A DNA stretch of 64,000 nucleotides. Origin: Aureibaculum algae. Lineage in GTDB: Bacteria > Bacteroidota > Bacteroidia > Flavobacteriales > Flavobacteriaceae. Each line of letters opens with the position of its first letter. Position 1 is the stretch's first letter. This document shows, piece by piece, positions 32,798 to 42,176 of the stretch. The stretch spans positions 434,001 to 498,000 of the forward strand of contig NZ_CP040749.1 of NCBI RefSeq assembly GCF_006065315.1, written 5' to 3'. Both the position numbers and the translations under genes were made by a program. The notes beneath the pieces are model-generated. The model was not told the origin of the DNA, searched no databases, and saw nothing but the letters and a program-made list of their open reading frames with translations.

Positions 32798-33967
32798 TTA
32801 ACTGAATAATTTTGAAAAAAGTCCTTTTTTAGCTTTTTTTCGCACTGGTGTTGCTGTTCCGTTTAATAAAGCATTATAAGTGTCTAATAATTTTGGACTA
32901 GCGGCATCAGGTTCTAAACCAGAAACTTTTTCAAGAACATCATATATCGCATTAAGCTGATCTTCTTCCAGATTATAACTGTAAACTAAATGTAAGAATG
33001 AGAATTGTAAATAATAAGAGAGTGAAAAATGGTCATTGTCTTTAACATAGTTAGTCACTATGTTTTCTCTGTTTTTCATGTTGTCTTGAACAATTTCAGT
33101 AGAACTACGATATTTTAAAGAAACTAACGCATCTGCATTGTAAACATTTTTCAAAATATCTTCTTTTGTCATTGCACATAATTTTTTCATAAAATTTGTG
33201 CCTTTATCAATTCTGAATTGGAAATCAATATCGCCATTTAACATGTTGTTTACATACTCTTGTAATTTTGTTCTTAATGTACCATGTACATAAGGCATGT
33301 TCGATAATTTTAGAATTGAAATTAAAATGATATCCCATTGAAAATTGTCCCATCTTTTTTCTTTAAAGAATGCACTGTAGTTTACATAATCTTTTAAAAT
33401 ATCTTCTATTTGTTGCCATGCTTTTTCTTGATTTTCTGGGGTTAGCGGTGTTGTTTTTGAATCTTGATAGAAAGAAGCTTTGTACTTTTCAACAAACTCA
33501 TCATCATAATCATCAGCATAAACGCAAACGTCACGTAATACATCATATACTTTAAAAGGTTGACACAAACTTAATGGCATTTCATAACCAAACCATAACG
33601 TATCATCCTTTAAATGGATTTGAGCTAAGGTAAGTGGACTAAAATTAACTTCACCTACTTTTCTTAATAGGGCTATTTTGTTAGTGCCTTCTGTAATTTT
33701 CAGAAAAGGAGCTTTTATTTTAAATATATTATCTGTTACTTCTAAATGTATCAAGGCGGAACCTTGACCTCGCTCTATTGAGAAATCACCACTAGTATTA
33801 ACACCTTCTAATAAGGTGCTGTTCATGTAATTTAGCGTATGGGTTAAAGATTCATTGTATTTTTTTTCGTCAAAAGCATCTAAGGCTTTGTCCCAATAAG
33901 AAACATTGGTTTTAGGGTCATTAGAGTCTTTTAAAGGACGTTTAAATTTAGGAAGTACGTTGTTCAT
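32798..33967 (-). CDS. Unknown cytoplasmic protein partnered with the S1C protease
   Basis: The 389-residue soluble protein has no signal or membrane helix. Residues about 20-160 (YWDKALDAFDEKKYNESL, GSALIHLEVTDNIFKIKAPFLKI, LWFGYEMPLSLCQPF) suggest a YbjN/secretion-chaperone-like fold. The rest is helical, and the end is a lysine-rich tail (RKKAKKGLFSKLF) that could bind membrane or nucleic acid. No family name is certain. It is first in the operon, 18 bp before the protease, under regulatory site B. Confidence 0.6.
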   Translation of the reverse strand: MNNVLPKFKRPLKDSNDPKTNVSYWDKALDAFDEKKYNESLTHTLNYMNSTLLEGVNTSGDFSIERGQGSALIHLEVTDNIFKIKAPFLKITEGTNKIALLRKVGEVNFSPLTLAQIHLKDDTLWFGYEMPLSLCQPFKVYDVLRDVCVYADDYDDEFVEKYKASFYQDSKTTPLTPENQEKAWQQIEDILKDYVNYSAFFKEKRWDNFQWDIILISILKLSNMPYVHGTLRTKLQEYVNNMLNGDIDFQFRIDKGTNFMKKLCAMTKEDILKNVYNADALVSLKYRSSTEIVQDNMKNRENIVTNYVKDNDHFSLSYYLQFSFLHLVYSYNLEEDQLNAIYDVLEKVSGLEPDAASPKLLDTYNALLNGTATPVRKKAKKGLFSKLFS

Positions 33968-34028
33968 AATTTGATAGGTTATTTAAATGATTAAATTTTT
34001 AACGTGATGTTTAATGATTTATTTGATA

Positions 34029-34104
34029 CAAAGATGAATAGTTTTTGAAAGTGTATGATAACCGAATTTGGTGAAAAAGCATCCCCCTGTAAATTGGGGT
34101 GCAA
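34029..34104 (-). promoter_or_regulatory. Promoter with CCCCTGTAA operator, site B
   Basis: GCATCCCCCTGTAAATTGGG with the following GTGC forms an inverted repeat (34079-34102). CCCCTGTAA is at 34084-34092, 117 bp upstream of the start codon. CAAAGATG at 34029-34036 (CATCTTTG on the minus strand) lies 48 bp downstream of it, as at site A. Confidence 0.55.
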
Positions 34105-34146
34105 GAAAAAACCCATCTTTTAACATTTTAAAAGATGGGTTTTTTG
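34105..34146. terminator. Terminator after the M1 peptidase gene
   Basis: AAAAAACCCATCTTTTAA pairs with TTAAAAGATGGGTTTTTT around CATT, a very strong stem with A/T runs on both sides. It lies 28 bp past the M1 peptidase stop. Confidence 0.9.
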
Positions 34147-34173
34147 CACTGGTGTTTTGTAAAAGTTGTTGTA

Positions 34174-36000
34174 TTACAAACCGAAATTATTATTGGTATC
34201 ATCAATATCTGCCATGAGATGACTTGGGTCTATTTCTACTGATTTAACTGCTTTTTTGGCACTAAAAGAGTAGGTAGGGGCTGTCCAAGACCAACTGTTT
34301 AAAGGAGTTGCTGTAGTTGGTTTTGAGCCTAACATCATTTTTAGCGGAATATAAAAATTTTCATCAGTGCCATCAATATAGGTTACTTTTAAATCTATAG
34401 GCATTGGCATTTTTCCAATACGTTTTAAAGTTATTTTATTCGAATCAACGTTATCGACAGCATAATCTATTGTTGCTGTTGTTTTGGTAAAATAGGTTAA
34501 ATACCAGTCTAACTGAATGCCAGATATTTTTTCAGCCGTACGTTTAATATCATTTGGCGTTGGGTGTTTAAATTTAAAGTCTTCAAAATATTTTTTCAAC
34601 GTTTTTTCAAGATTTTCTTTTCCAATGATATAACCTAATTGTGCTAAAAATACGGATCCTTTGCTATAGGCAGAATTGCTATATGAATAGTTAAAAGTAT
34701 AATGATCAGCCAATGTAGTTAATGGTTCTTCTACACCAGATTTTGCTAATCTGATATAACCTCTATAAGAACCCGCATTGGGGTTTTCTTTATCTTGATT
34801 TAAAATTTCGTTCATAGCTTGGCTAGAAATATATGAAGTAAAACCCTCATCCATCCATTCGTGCTTAGTTTCGTTGGTTGCCAATAAAAATTGAAACCAG
34901 GTATGAGCAAATTCATGAGCTGTAACGCCAACTAAAGATCCAAAATTGCGGCCACTAGTTATTAGCGTACACATAGCATACTCCATTCCGCCATCACCAC
35001 CTTGAATAACTGAATATTGTTTGTATGGATATTGTCCTATATGCGTGTTGTAATAAGATAATAATTCGGCAGTTTTAGGTTGTAGTTTCTGCCAATTCTC
35101 AATAATTTCTTTATCATTTTTATAGAAAAAATGTAAGGTAACATCATTTTCACCTTTAATTTTATCATGAATATACTCAGGATCAGCAGCCCATGTAAAA
35201 TCATGTACGTTTGGTGCTTTGAAATGCCAAGTTAATTTTTTTACTTTCTTTTTATGTTTTACTGGAGTGTCTGAATAACCATGACCAATTTCGTTAGGGT
35301 TTTGTAAATACCCTGTTCCACCTATTGTATACTCTTTATCAATCGTAATTTTCACATCAAAATCGCCCCAAACACCATGAAATTCTCTGGCAATGTATTG
35401 ATTTGTTTGCCATCCTTCAAAATCATATTCGGCTAATTTTGGATACCATTGTGTCATCGATAACGCTATACCTTCTTCGCTATTTCTTCCAGAACGTCTA
35501 ATTTGTAAAGGCACTTGACCTTTAAAGTTCATGTCTAAAACTGTGTTGCCACCTGGAACTATAGGTGTGTTTAAAGTTACTTTTAAAATAGTACCTATAA
35601 CTTCATGTTTAACATCAACACCGTCTTGTTGTAGGGTGTTAACCTTAATGAAACCAATTTCATTGGGCTTTAATTTTGCAATTCTACTTTCATAAATTGG
35701 AGCCTTTCTAGTGCCAAGATTATTGACCATTCTACCATCGGGATCTGCAATGTTTTGCAACCTGATATCCATGTCACTGCCTGGTTGAAAGGCATTAAAT
35801 TGTAAATGGTAGAAAACTTCATCTAATGTGTCTGGAGAGTTATTGGTGTATACCAATTTTTGTGTACCATCATATTGATAATTTTCTACGTTCATATCAA
35901 TATTCATACTATAATCAACACGTTGTTGCCAATAACTTGTGTTTTGTGCAGCAACCGAAATGGTTATTATTAATCCAATAAAAGATGTGAATTTTCTCAT
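34174..36000 (-). CDS. M1-family zinc metallopeptidase, exported
   Basis: The 608-residue protein has a signal peptide (SFIGLIITISVAAQ). The zinc site is HEFAH (H362, E363, H366) with third ligand E385 (DEGF), preceded by the M1 exopeptidase-type motif GGMEYAM (337-343). The N-terminal beta-domain binds and orients substrate. Periplasmic M1 aminopeptidase-like enzymes of Bacteroidota trim peptides for nutrition. It is transcribed alone, flanked by terminators on both sides. Confidence 0.92.
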   Translation of the reverse strand: MRKFTSFIGLIITISVAAQNTSYWQQRVDYSMNIDMNVENYQYDGTQKLVYTNNSPDTLDEVFYHLQFNAFQPGSDMDIRLQNIADPDGRMVNNLGTRKAPIYESRIAKLKPNEIGFIKVNTLQQDGVDVKHEVIGTILKVTLNTPIVPGGNTVLDMNFKGQVPLQIRRSGRNSEEGIALSMTQWYPKLAEYDFEGWQTNQYIAREFHGVWGDFDVKITIDKEYTIGGTGYLQNPNEIGHGYSDTPVKHKKKVKKLTWHFKAPNVHDFTWAADPEYIHDKIKGENDVTLHFFYKNDKEIIENWQKLQPKTAELLSYYNTHIGQYPYKQYSVIQGGDGGMEYAMCTLITSGRNFGSLVGVTAHEFAHTWFQFLLATNETKHEWMDEGFTSYISSQAMNEILNQDKENPNAGSYRGYIRLAKSGVEEPLTTLADHYTFNYSYSNSAYSKGSVFLAQLGYIIGKENLEKTLKKYFEDFKFKHPTPNDIKRTAEKISGIQLDWYLTYFTKTTATIDYAVDNVDSNKITLKRIGKMPMPIDLKVTYIDGTDENFYIPLKMMLGSKPTTATPLNSWSWTAPTYSFSAKKAVKSVEIDPSHLMADIDDTNNNFGL

Positions 36001-36049
36001 TTTTAAATTTATTTTATATATCGCAATATACTAAGAACAAGTTTGTAAC

Positions 36050-36097
36050 CAAAAAAAAAAGAGAAGTCAATAGTAAATATCATTGACTTCTCTTTTC
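36050..36097 (-). terminator. Terminator after the S8 peptidase gene
   Basis: AAAAGAGAAGTCAAT (36057-36071) pairs with ATTGACTTCTCTTTT (36082-36096). On the minus strand it is followed by ten or more T. Confidence 0.9.
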
Positions 36098-36127
36098 CTT
36101 AAAAAATTAAAATTATAAGCGTTTCAA

Positions 36128-37819
36128 TTATTTTGACATTTTTTCTGCCATTACAAGAGCGTTATAAGCATTTAAAATTTTACCAGAAACTGATAAATCA
36201 TTAAATGGTACTCTGTTTGATTCCGTTCCCGGTTTTATAACAGAGCTATTAAACTCTATACCAGAATCCATTATAATTTTTTTAACTTGACTAGCTGTTA
36301 ATTTTGGATAATATGATCTTACCAAAGCCGCAACACCTGCAACTTCTGGAGCAGCCATTGAAGTACCTTGTATTGATTCATATTCATCTTTAGGAACTGT
36401 AGAGTATATTTCTAACCCTGGGGCAAATATGTCTACATTCTTTTTTCCGTAATTTGAAAAGGAAGCTGCAAGTTTATCATCATAATGTCTTGTCATAGCA
36501 CCAACTGTAATTACATTGTCTGCATATTCTACTAATTTATCTTTAGAATCATTTGGGAAATTTTCAGCAACATCGATATCACTACCATCATTACCTGCTG
36601 CATGCACTAATAATACATCTTTTTCTTCCGCATATTTAATAGCATCATATACCCACGCTGCATTAGGTGAATAACTTTTACCAAAGCTCATGTTTACTAC
36701 TTTGGCTCCGTTATCAGCTGCATAACGTATGGCTAAAGCAACATCTTTATCATACTCATCACCATCCGGCACGGCTCTAATTGACATGATTTTTACGTTA
36801 TGAGCTACACCATTCATTCCAACACTATTATTGCGTTCTGCTGCGACAATACCAGCAACATGTGTTCCGTGCATTTCACCATCTTTAGATCCTATCGTAT
36901 ATGCATTTCCATAGTTAGTATCTGTAATATCATAAGGATCATCTCCAGTTACACGACCATTAAAGTCAATTTTATATTGAGAGTTTAACTGCGTACTATA
37001 GTGGTTCACAATATTATCTAGTTGCTTTTCGGCACCTTCAACGGTATCTCCACTGCTTATAATTCTCATAATAGTAAATTTACCTTGTTGCAGCATTTGA
37101 TCATCAAGTTTTACTGAATTTATGTTATCTAAATTCATTTCTTTACCTACTAACAATTTAGAAAGTGTATCATTAGCTTTAACAATCAAATCTTTTACAG
37201 CCTTGTATTGATTTACTTGAGCTTCAGCACTCTTATTTTTTTCATCTATAGTTTTCTTTAGCTTGGTGAACAATTCAAAATCTGCTTTATCTGCTTCAGC
37301 AATATCTTCAGCTGATTTTCCATCAAATTTTGGCATCCATTTCTTTACCATTCTAGTCATCTCTAGTTGTTCAGGAGCAGTTGAACCTTTTTCACCACCT
37401 AAGAAGTTCCAACCATGAATATCATCAACATATCCATTATTGTCATCATCTTTTCCATTACCCGCTATTTCGTCTTCATTTACCCATGCAACATCATTTA
37501 AATCTTCATGCTCAATGTCAATACCAGAATCGATGATACCAACAATTACCGTTTTACCTTTTTTGTTTTTTACAAAATCATAGGCTTTATCGATACTCAT
37601 ACCAGGAATTGAATCTGTAAAAATGTCCATATGTGGCCATCCTTGTATTTCAGCCTCGGTCATTTCGCCAGTTTTAGGAACTATGCTATCTGTAGTTACC
37701 TTAATTATAGTTTCTGTTACTGAATTAGAAGTTGTATTAGTCGTTGTTTTTGTTGTACCACAACTTGTAATTAGCATTGCAGCAATTGCTACAAAAGAAA
37801 ATGGTTTTAAAATTCTCAT
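36128..37819 (-). CDS. S8 subtilisin-like peptidase lipoprotein
   Basis: The 563-residue protein has lipoprotein signal MLITSCGTTK (C20). The catalytic triad is D97 (IIDSGID), H317 (MHGTHVAG) and S487 (GTSMAAPE), with oxyanion N410 (HAAGN). An insertion of about 180 residues (about 140-310), largely helical, separates D97 from H317, a layout common in Bacteroidota S8 lipoproteins. It is probably attached to the outer membrane and degrades proteins. It is followed 11 bp upstream by the MBL hydrolase gene, which may share its promoter. Confidence 0.92.
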   Translation of the reverse strand: MRILKPFSFVAIAAMLITSCGTTKTTTNTTSNSVTETIIKVTTDSIVPKTGEMTEAEIQGWPHMDIFTDSIPGMSIDKAYDFVKNKKGKTVIVGIIDSGIDIEHEDLNDVAWVNEDEIAGNGKDDDNNGYVDDIHGWNFLGGEKGSTAPEQLEMTRMVKKWMPKFDGKSAEDIAEADKADFELFTKLKKTIDEKNKSAEAQVNQYKAVKDLIVKANDTLSKLLVGKEMNLDNINSVKLDDQMLQQGKFTIMRIISSGDTVEGAEKQLDNIVNHYSTQLNSQYKIDFNGRVTGDDPYDITDTNYGNAYTIGSKDGEMHGTHVAGIVAAERNNSVGMNGVAHNVKIMSIRAVPDGDEYDKDVALAIRYAADNGAKVVNMSFGKSYSPNAAWVYDAIKYAEEKDVLLVHAAGNDGSDIDVAENFPNDSKDKLVEYADNVITVGAMTRHYDDKLAASFSNYGKKNVDIFAPGLEIYSTVPKDEYESIQGTSMAAPEVAGVAALVRSYYPKLTASQVKKIIMDSGIEFNSSVIKPGTESNRVPFNDLSVSGKILNAYNALVMAEKMSK

Positions 37820-37829
37820 GTTTATTAAA

Positions 37830-38690
37830 TTAATTAAAAATATCGTTAAAAGTAAAAGTTTGATCTAATCGTACACCTTTTTCTGTATGTTTTACGGTAC
37901 AGATTTCATTATGTGCATCATGCTCCATAAACAGCATAAATTTATTATCAGCCGCACTATTTAAAAAGGCTTGTTTTTCGTCTAAAGTTAATAAGGGTCT
38001 AGTATCATAGCCCATAACGTAAGGTAAAGGTATATGTCCAACGGTAGGAAGCAAATCGGCCATGAAAACTAAAGTCTGTCCTTTATATTTAATATGAGGA
38101 ATCATTTGTTTATCAGTATGTCCATCAACAAATAGTATGTCAAAATCTAATTCTGAATTTTTACAAAAATTTGAATTAGGCATTTTAATAAATTCTAATT
38201 GACCACTTTCTTTTATAGGATTGATATTTTCTTTAAAAAAAGAAGCTTTTTCTCTTGCGTTAGGTTCGGTAGCCCACTTCCAATGGTCTTCATTGCTCCA
38301 GAATTTAGCATTTTTAAAGGCAGGCTCGTAACCCGTTTTATTTTTATTAAATTGGATGCTTCCACCACAATGGTCAAAATGTAAATGAGTTAAAAAAACA
38401 TCGGTAATATCATCTCTATGAAAGCCATATTTTGCTAACGACGATTCTAGTGTGGCGTCTCCATATAAGTCATAATAGCTAAAAAATTTATCAGACTGTT
38501 TATTTCCTAAACCGGTGTCAATCAATGTTAATCTTTCTCCATCTTCAATTAACATACTTCGCATACCCATATCAATAAGGTTTTTAGCGTCAGCAGGATT
38601 TGTTTTTTGCCATAACGTTTTTGGTACAACGCCAAACATGGCTCCGCCATCTAGCTTAAAATTTCCGGTCTCAATTGGGTAGATTCTCAT
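37830..38690 (-). CDS. MBL-fold metallohydrolase
   Basis: The 286-residue cytoplasmic protein has the metal motif THLHFDHCGG (H102, H104, D106, H107) and later VDGHTDKQMIPH, ADLLPTVGHIPLPY and MEHDAHNE supplying the other ligands. The pattern is that of lactonase/hydrolase-type MBL proteins of Flavobacteriia. Substrate unknown; quorum-quenching lactonase activity cannot be claimed from sequence alone. Confidence 0.88.
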   Translation of the reverse strand: MRIYPIETGNFKLDGGAMFGVVPKTLWQKTNPADAKNLIDMGMRSMLIEDGERLTLIDTGLGNKQSDKFFSYYDLYGDATLESSLAKYGFHRDDITDVFLTHLHFDHCGGSIQFNKNKTGYEPAFKNAKFWSNEDHWKWATEPNAREKASFFKENINPIKESGQLEFIKMPNSNFCKNSELDFDILFVDGHTDKQMIPHIKYKGQTLVFMADLLPTVGHIPLPYVMGYDTRPLLTLDEKQAFLNSAADNKFMLFMEHDAHNEICTVKHTEKGVRLDQTFTFNDIFN

Positions 38691-38866
38691 TTTTATAGAT
38701 AAAAGAATACAAATGTCTTAAAAATAAGTCAGATAAATGTTAAATAAATGAGAAAAAAGAGGTTGAGATAGGAGTGGAGTAATTAATGTTAATAGCTTCT
38801 AATCTGCTCGTTTGAGTAACAATTTTTATTGAAAAAAAGTTAAGAGATTTAATCTTTAAAAAAAAG

Positions 38867-38937
38867 AGGCGTCGAGCGGATTCGAACCGCTGTACAAGCT
38901 TTTGCAGAGCTCTGCCTAGCCACTCGGCCACAACGCC
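38867..38937 (-). tRNA. tRNA-Cys (anticodon GCA)
   Basis: On the minus strand the gene begins GGCGTTGTGGCCGAGTGGCT and ends CGACGCC with discriminator T. The anticodon loop CTGCAAA carries GCA, and the T-arm is AGCGG-TTCGAAT-CCGCT. The terminal CCA is not encoded. A discriminator U is standard for cysteine tRNA. Confidence 0.95.
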
Positions 38938-38952
38938 TTTTAATTAAGGCTA

Positions 38953-38984
38953 CAAATCTAAACAAATAAATAGTGATTCCACAA
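38953..38984 (-). promoter_or_regulatory. Promoter of tRNA-Cys
   Basis: On the minus strand TAGATTTG (38953-38960) is the TAnnTTTG -7 element and TTG (38982-38984) the upstream element, 21 bp apart. It lies 15 bp before the tRNA. Confidence 0.55.
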
Positions 38985-38992
38985 AATAATAA

Positions 38993-39349
38993 CTATTTTT
39001 TCTTAGACATTTTAATAGTTACCAAAGCTACGTTACCACCAATGGGTGGATTCACTTTTGAAACTTCTACTGTGGCCTTTTTAACGATAGGTATTTCATC
39101 AATAATTCGTGTTAGAATTCTATCCGCTACAGTTTCCAATAACTTTGTTCTTACACTCATTTCTTCTTTTACAATCCGATTAAGATGAACATAATCTACG
39201 GTATCTGCTAAATTATCTGTTTTGGCTGATTTTGAAAGGTCAGTTTTAACAGCTAGGTCAACTCTATATTCAGAACCAATTTTCCCTTCTTCATCTAAGC
39301 ATCCATGGTAGGCATAGACTCTTATATTCCTCACTTTTATAATTCCCAT
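38993..39349 (-). CDS. folB: Dihydroneopterin aldolase
   Basis: The 118-residue protein is the normal length for FolB. It reads MGIIKVRNIRVYAYHGCLDEEGKIGSEYRVDLAV in parts, with the conserved YHG and the glutamate after it. A middle segment is DTVDYVHLNRIVKEEM and the end is PPIGGNVALVTI with the catalytic-lysine region. The enzyme converts dihydroneopterin to hydroxymethyl-dihydropterin in folate synthesis. It stands alone next to tRNA-Cys. Confidence 0.9.
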   Translation of the reverse strand: MGIIKVRNIRVYAYHGCLDEEGKIGSEYRVDLAVKTDLSKSAKTDNLADTVDYVHLNRIVKEEMSVRTKLLETVADRILTRIIDEIPIVKKATVEVSKVNPPIGGNVALVTIKMSKKK

Positions 39350-39433
39350 AAAATAAATATTTTGGTAAATATAAAATAATATTGTTTCTTGTTCAATTGT
39401 AAAATCAACTATTTATTTTTCTAATTTTTCACT

Positions 39434-41020
39434 ATGAAGGCTCGCAAATATTTTATACTAATTAGTACTATTACAGTAGTTTCAATTTTGTTAATAGCAC
39501 TTGTTTGGCCAGGAATTTTATGGAGTTTTATTCTTGTTGCTCCGTTAGTTTTAATGGGTGTATTTGATATGCTTCAAAAGAATCATACCATTAGAAGAAA
39601 TTTTCCTTTGATAGGTCGTTTTAGATATGTTTTAGAGTCTGTTAGACCTGAAATAATGCAATATTTTGTTGAAACGGATACGGAAGGTCGACCCTTAAAC
39701 AGGATTTTAAGATCATTAATATATAGACGTGCTAAAAAGGTAAATGATACGGAACCTTTTGGAACGCAAATGAATTTATACCATTCAGGTTATGAGTGGA
39801 TGGAACATTCAATGTATGCGAAACAAAATCCTCAAGAAATTGGTAAATTCCCTAGGTTAGTTATAGGTGGTGCGGATTGCAAACAGCCTTATTCAACTAG
39901 TTTATTAAATATTTCGGCCATGAGTTTTGGATCCTTAAGTACTAATGCCGTCATGGCATTAAACAAAGGAGCAAAAATGGGCAATTTTGCACACAATACA
40001 GGTGAAGGAGGAATAAGTCCATATCATTTGAAACATGGAGGTGATTTAATTTGGCAAGTTGGTACTGGCTATTTTGGTTGTAGAAATAATGATGGAACAT
40101 TTAATGAGGAAACATATAGAGATAATGCCATAAGGCCTGAGGTTAAAATGATTGAGATAAAATTGTCTCAAGGAGCTAAGCCAGGCCATGGAGGTATTTT
40201 ACCAGCTTCGAAAAACACAGAAGAAATTGCAGCCATAAGACATGTGGAACCTGGTGTTGCTGTACACTCTCCACCGTCTCATTCTGCTTTTTCAGATCCA
40301 ATAGAGTTTATGTATTTTATTAAAAAATTACGTGATTTAAGTGGAGGTAAGCCCGTTGGTTTTAAGCTTTGTATTGGAAGAAGACAAGAGTTCATGGATT
40401 TTTGTGAAGCGATGATTAGTACTGGAATAAAACCGGATTTTATAACCGTTGATGGTGGCGAAGGAGGTACGGGTGCAGCTCCTGTAGAATTTTCAAATTC
40501 GATGGGTATGCCATTACGTGAAGGTCTTGTTTTTGTACATGATACATTAAGAGGATTTAACTTACGAAAAGATATTAAAGTAATAGTTGCTGGTAAAATA
40601 ATAACGGGGTTCCATATAGCTAGAGCCTTAGCGTTAGGAGCAGACGCGTGTAATAGTGCACGAGCAATGATGTTGTCTATTGGTTGTATTCAAGCTTTAC
40701 AATGTAATAACAATACATGTCCTGTAGGTGTTGCTACTCAAAATAAAGCCTTGGTAAGAGGTCTAGATGTTGAAGATAAGTCAAAAAGAGCACATAATTA
40801 TCACGATGCTACAATACACAGTTTTTTAGAGCTCATAGCGGCTGCCGGTCTTGATAGTCCTAAAGACCTTAGACGTGAGCACATTAATAAAAGAGCTGGT
40901 ATGTATAATATTTTAACATATGATGAGATTTACCCTACAGTGGAAGAGGGGTGTCTTCTTGAAATAGAAACAATTCCAGATAATTATCAGAAGTTTTTTA
41001 AGCTCACGAGAATGAGATAA
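39434..41020 (+). CDS. FMN-binding glutamate synthase-like protein
   Basis: The 528-residue protein has two N-terminal hydrophobic segments (about 7-45). The catalytic (FMN) domain of glutamate synthase shows AMSFGSLSTNAVMALNKGA, KPGHGGILPASK, GGEGGTGAAPVEF and VIVAGKIITGFHIARALALGA. The cysteines C418, C424 and C429 (C-x5-C-x4-C) match the 3Fe-4S motif of glutamate synthase. It lacks the glutaminase and C-terminal domains of GltB. Stand-alone proteins of this type are widespread with uncertain reaction, and the N-terminal helices suggest membrane association. Confidence 0.88.
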   Translation: MKARKYFILISTITVVSILLIALVWPGILWSFILVAPLVLMGVFDMLQKNHTIRRNFPLIGRFRYVLESVRPEIMQYFVETDTEGRPLNRILRSLIYRRAKKVNDTEPFGTQMNLYHSGYEWMEHSMYAKQNPQEIGKFPRLVIGGADCKQPYSTSLLNISAMSFGSLSTNAVMALNKGAKMGNFAHNTGEGGISPYHLKHGGDLIWQVGTGYFGCRNNDGTFNEETYRDNAIRPEVKMIEIKLSQGAKPGHGGILPASKNTEEIAAIRHVEPGVAVHSPPSHSAFSDPIEFMYFIKKLRDLSGGKPVGFKLCIGRRQEFMDFCEAMISTGIKPDFITVDGGEGGTGAAPVEFSNSMGMPLREGLVFVHDTLRGFNLRKDIKVIVAGKIITGFHIARALALGADACNSARAMMLSIGCIQALQCNNNTCPVGVATQNKALVRGLDVEDKSKRAHNYHDATIHSFLELIAAAGLDSPKDLRREHINKRAGMYNILTYDEIYPTVEEGCLLEIETIPDNYQKFFKLTRMR

Positions 41021-41082
41021 ATTAAATAAAAAGAAGTTATACCGTCACTCCTATTCGCGATTTATAGACTCAATTCTGATTA

Positions 41083-42102
41083 TTAATAATCAGCAGTAGC
41101 AGGGTAGTTTTTCATAAACCGTTCAGCAACGTCAATCATATTGGTGCTTCCGCAGAAAAAGGGTACACGTTGGTGTAATTCTGTTGGTTTAATATCCATA
41201 ATTCTCATATACCCATCAGATGCTTTTCCTCCTGCTTGCTCAGCTAAAAACGCCATAGGGTTACATTCATATAGTAAACGCAATTTTCCTTTAGGAGCTT
41301 TAGTACTTGTTGGGTAAATATAAATACCACCTTTAATCATGTTTCTATGAAAATCAGAAACTAAAGATCCAATATAACGCGAAGTATAAGGTCTATCTCC
41401 TTCTTCCATTTGGCAATATTTCAAATAATCTTTAACACCTTGTGGAAAGTGAACATAGTTCCCTTCATTGATCGAATAAATAGTACCATTTTCAGGAAAC
41501 ATCATATCAGGGTGCGATAGATAAAAAGTTCCAATAGCAGGGTTCAAAGTAAATCCATTTACGCCATGCCCCGTTGTAAATACTAACATGGTTGATGTTC
41601 CATAAACAATATATCCTGCAGCAACTTGTTTATTACCTTCTTGTAAAAAATCTTCTAATTGAACTGGGGTTCCAGATTTGGTAACACGTCTATAAATAGA
41701 AAAAATGGTTCCAACAGATACATTTACGTCTACGTTAGATGATCCGTCAAGTGGATCTATTAATACTACATATTTATTTTCATTAGAGTCATCATTACCA
41801 GAAATGGTAACAAAGTCATCTTCTTCTTCACTTGCAATACCACAAACAATCTCTCTGTTGGTAAGCGTTTCCATAAAAATAGTGTTGGCATAAACATCTA
41901 ATTTTTGTTGGTCTTCACCTTGTATATTAGTTTCACCTGCTTTACCTAGTATATCAACTAAACCTGCTTTGTTTACTTCGTGATTCACCACTTTTGCCGC
42001 TAATCTTATAGAATTTATTAGTCGAGATAACTCTCCTGAAGAATACTTAAACTGTTTTTGGTTTTCTATAATAAACTCACCTAATGTGCTGTGCTGTTGC
42101 AT
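41083..42102 (-). CDS. fbp: Class I fructose-1,6-bisphosphatase
   Basis: The 339-residue protein has metal-binding acidic residues in ASEEEDDFV (E92-E94) and [12 protein letters not shown] (116-127), and later [19 protein letters not shown] and [23 protein letters not shown]. These are class I FBPase signatures. The enzyme makes fructose-6-phosphate in gluconeogenesis. It is divergent from the GNAT gene, with about 75 bp between the start codons. An 18-bp perfect palindrome (41076-41093) covers its stop codon. Confidence 0.96.
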   Translation of the reverse strand: MQQHSTLGEFIIENQKQFKYSSGELSRLINSIRLAAKVVNHEVNKAGLVDILGKAGETNIQGEDQQKLDVYANTIFMETLTNREIVCGIASEEEDDFVTISGNDDSNENKYVVLIDPLDGSSNVDVNVSVGTIFSIYRRVTKSGTPVQLEDFLQEGNKQVAAGYIVYGTSTMLVFTTGHGVNGFTLNPAIGTFYLSHPDMMFPENGTIYSINEGNYVHFPQGVKDYLKYCQMEEGDRPYTSRYIGSLVSDFHRNMIKGGIYIYPTSTKAPKGKLRLLYECNPMAFLAEQAGGKASDGYMRIMDIKPTELHQRVPFFCGSTNMIDVAERFMKNYPATADY

Positions 42103-42128
42103 TTGTGTTGATTTTGTTGAACCCTAAC

Positions 42129-42158
42129 TTGTTATACCTACAAATAACGTTAAATTTG
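42129..42158 (+). promoter_or_regulatory. Promoter of the GNAT gene
   Basis: TTG at 42129-42131, a 19-bp spacer and TAAATTTG at 42151-42158 form a Bacteroidota promoter. The GNAT start codon is 19 bp downstream. Confidence 0.6.
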
Positions 42159-42176
42159 TGCAAACATTATTATAAT

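Noticed and set aside
38740..38931. Minus-strand reading frame beginning MAEWLGRAL
   Set aside because: It is the well-known translation of a tRNA gene (tRNA-Cys here), not a protein.
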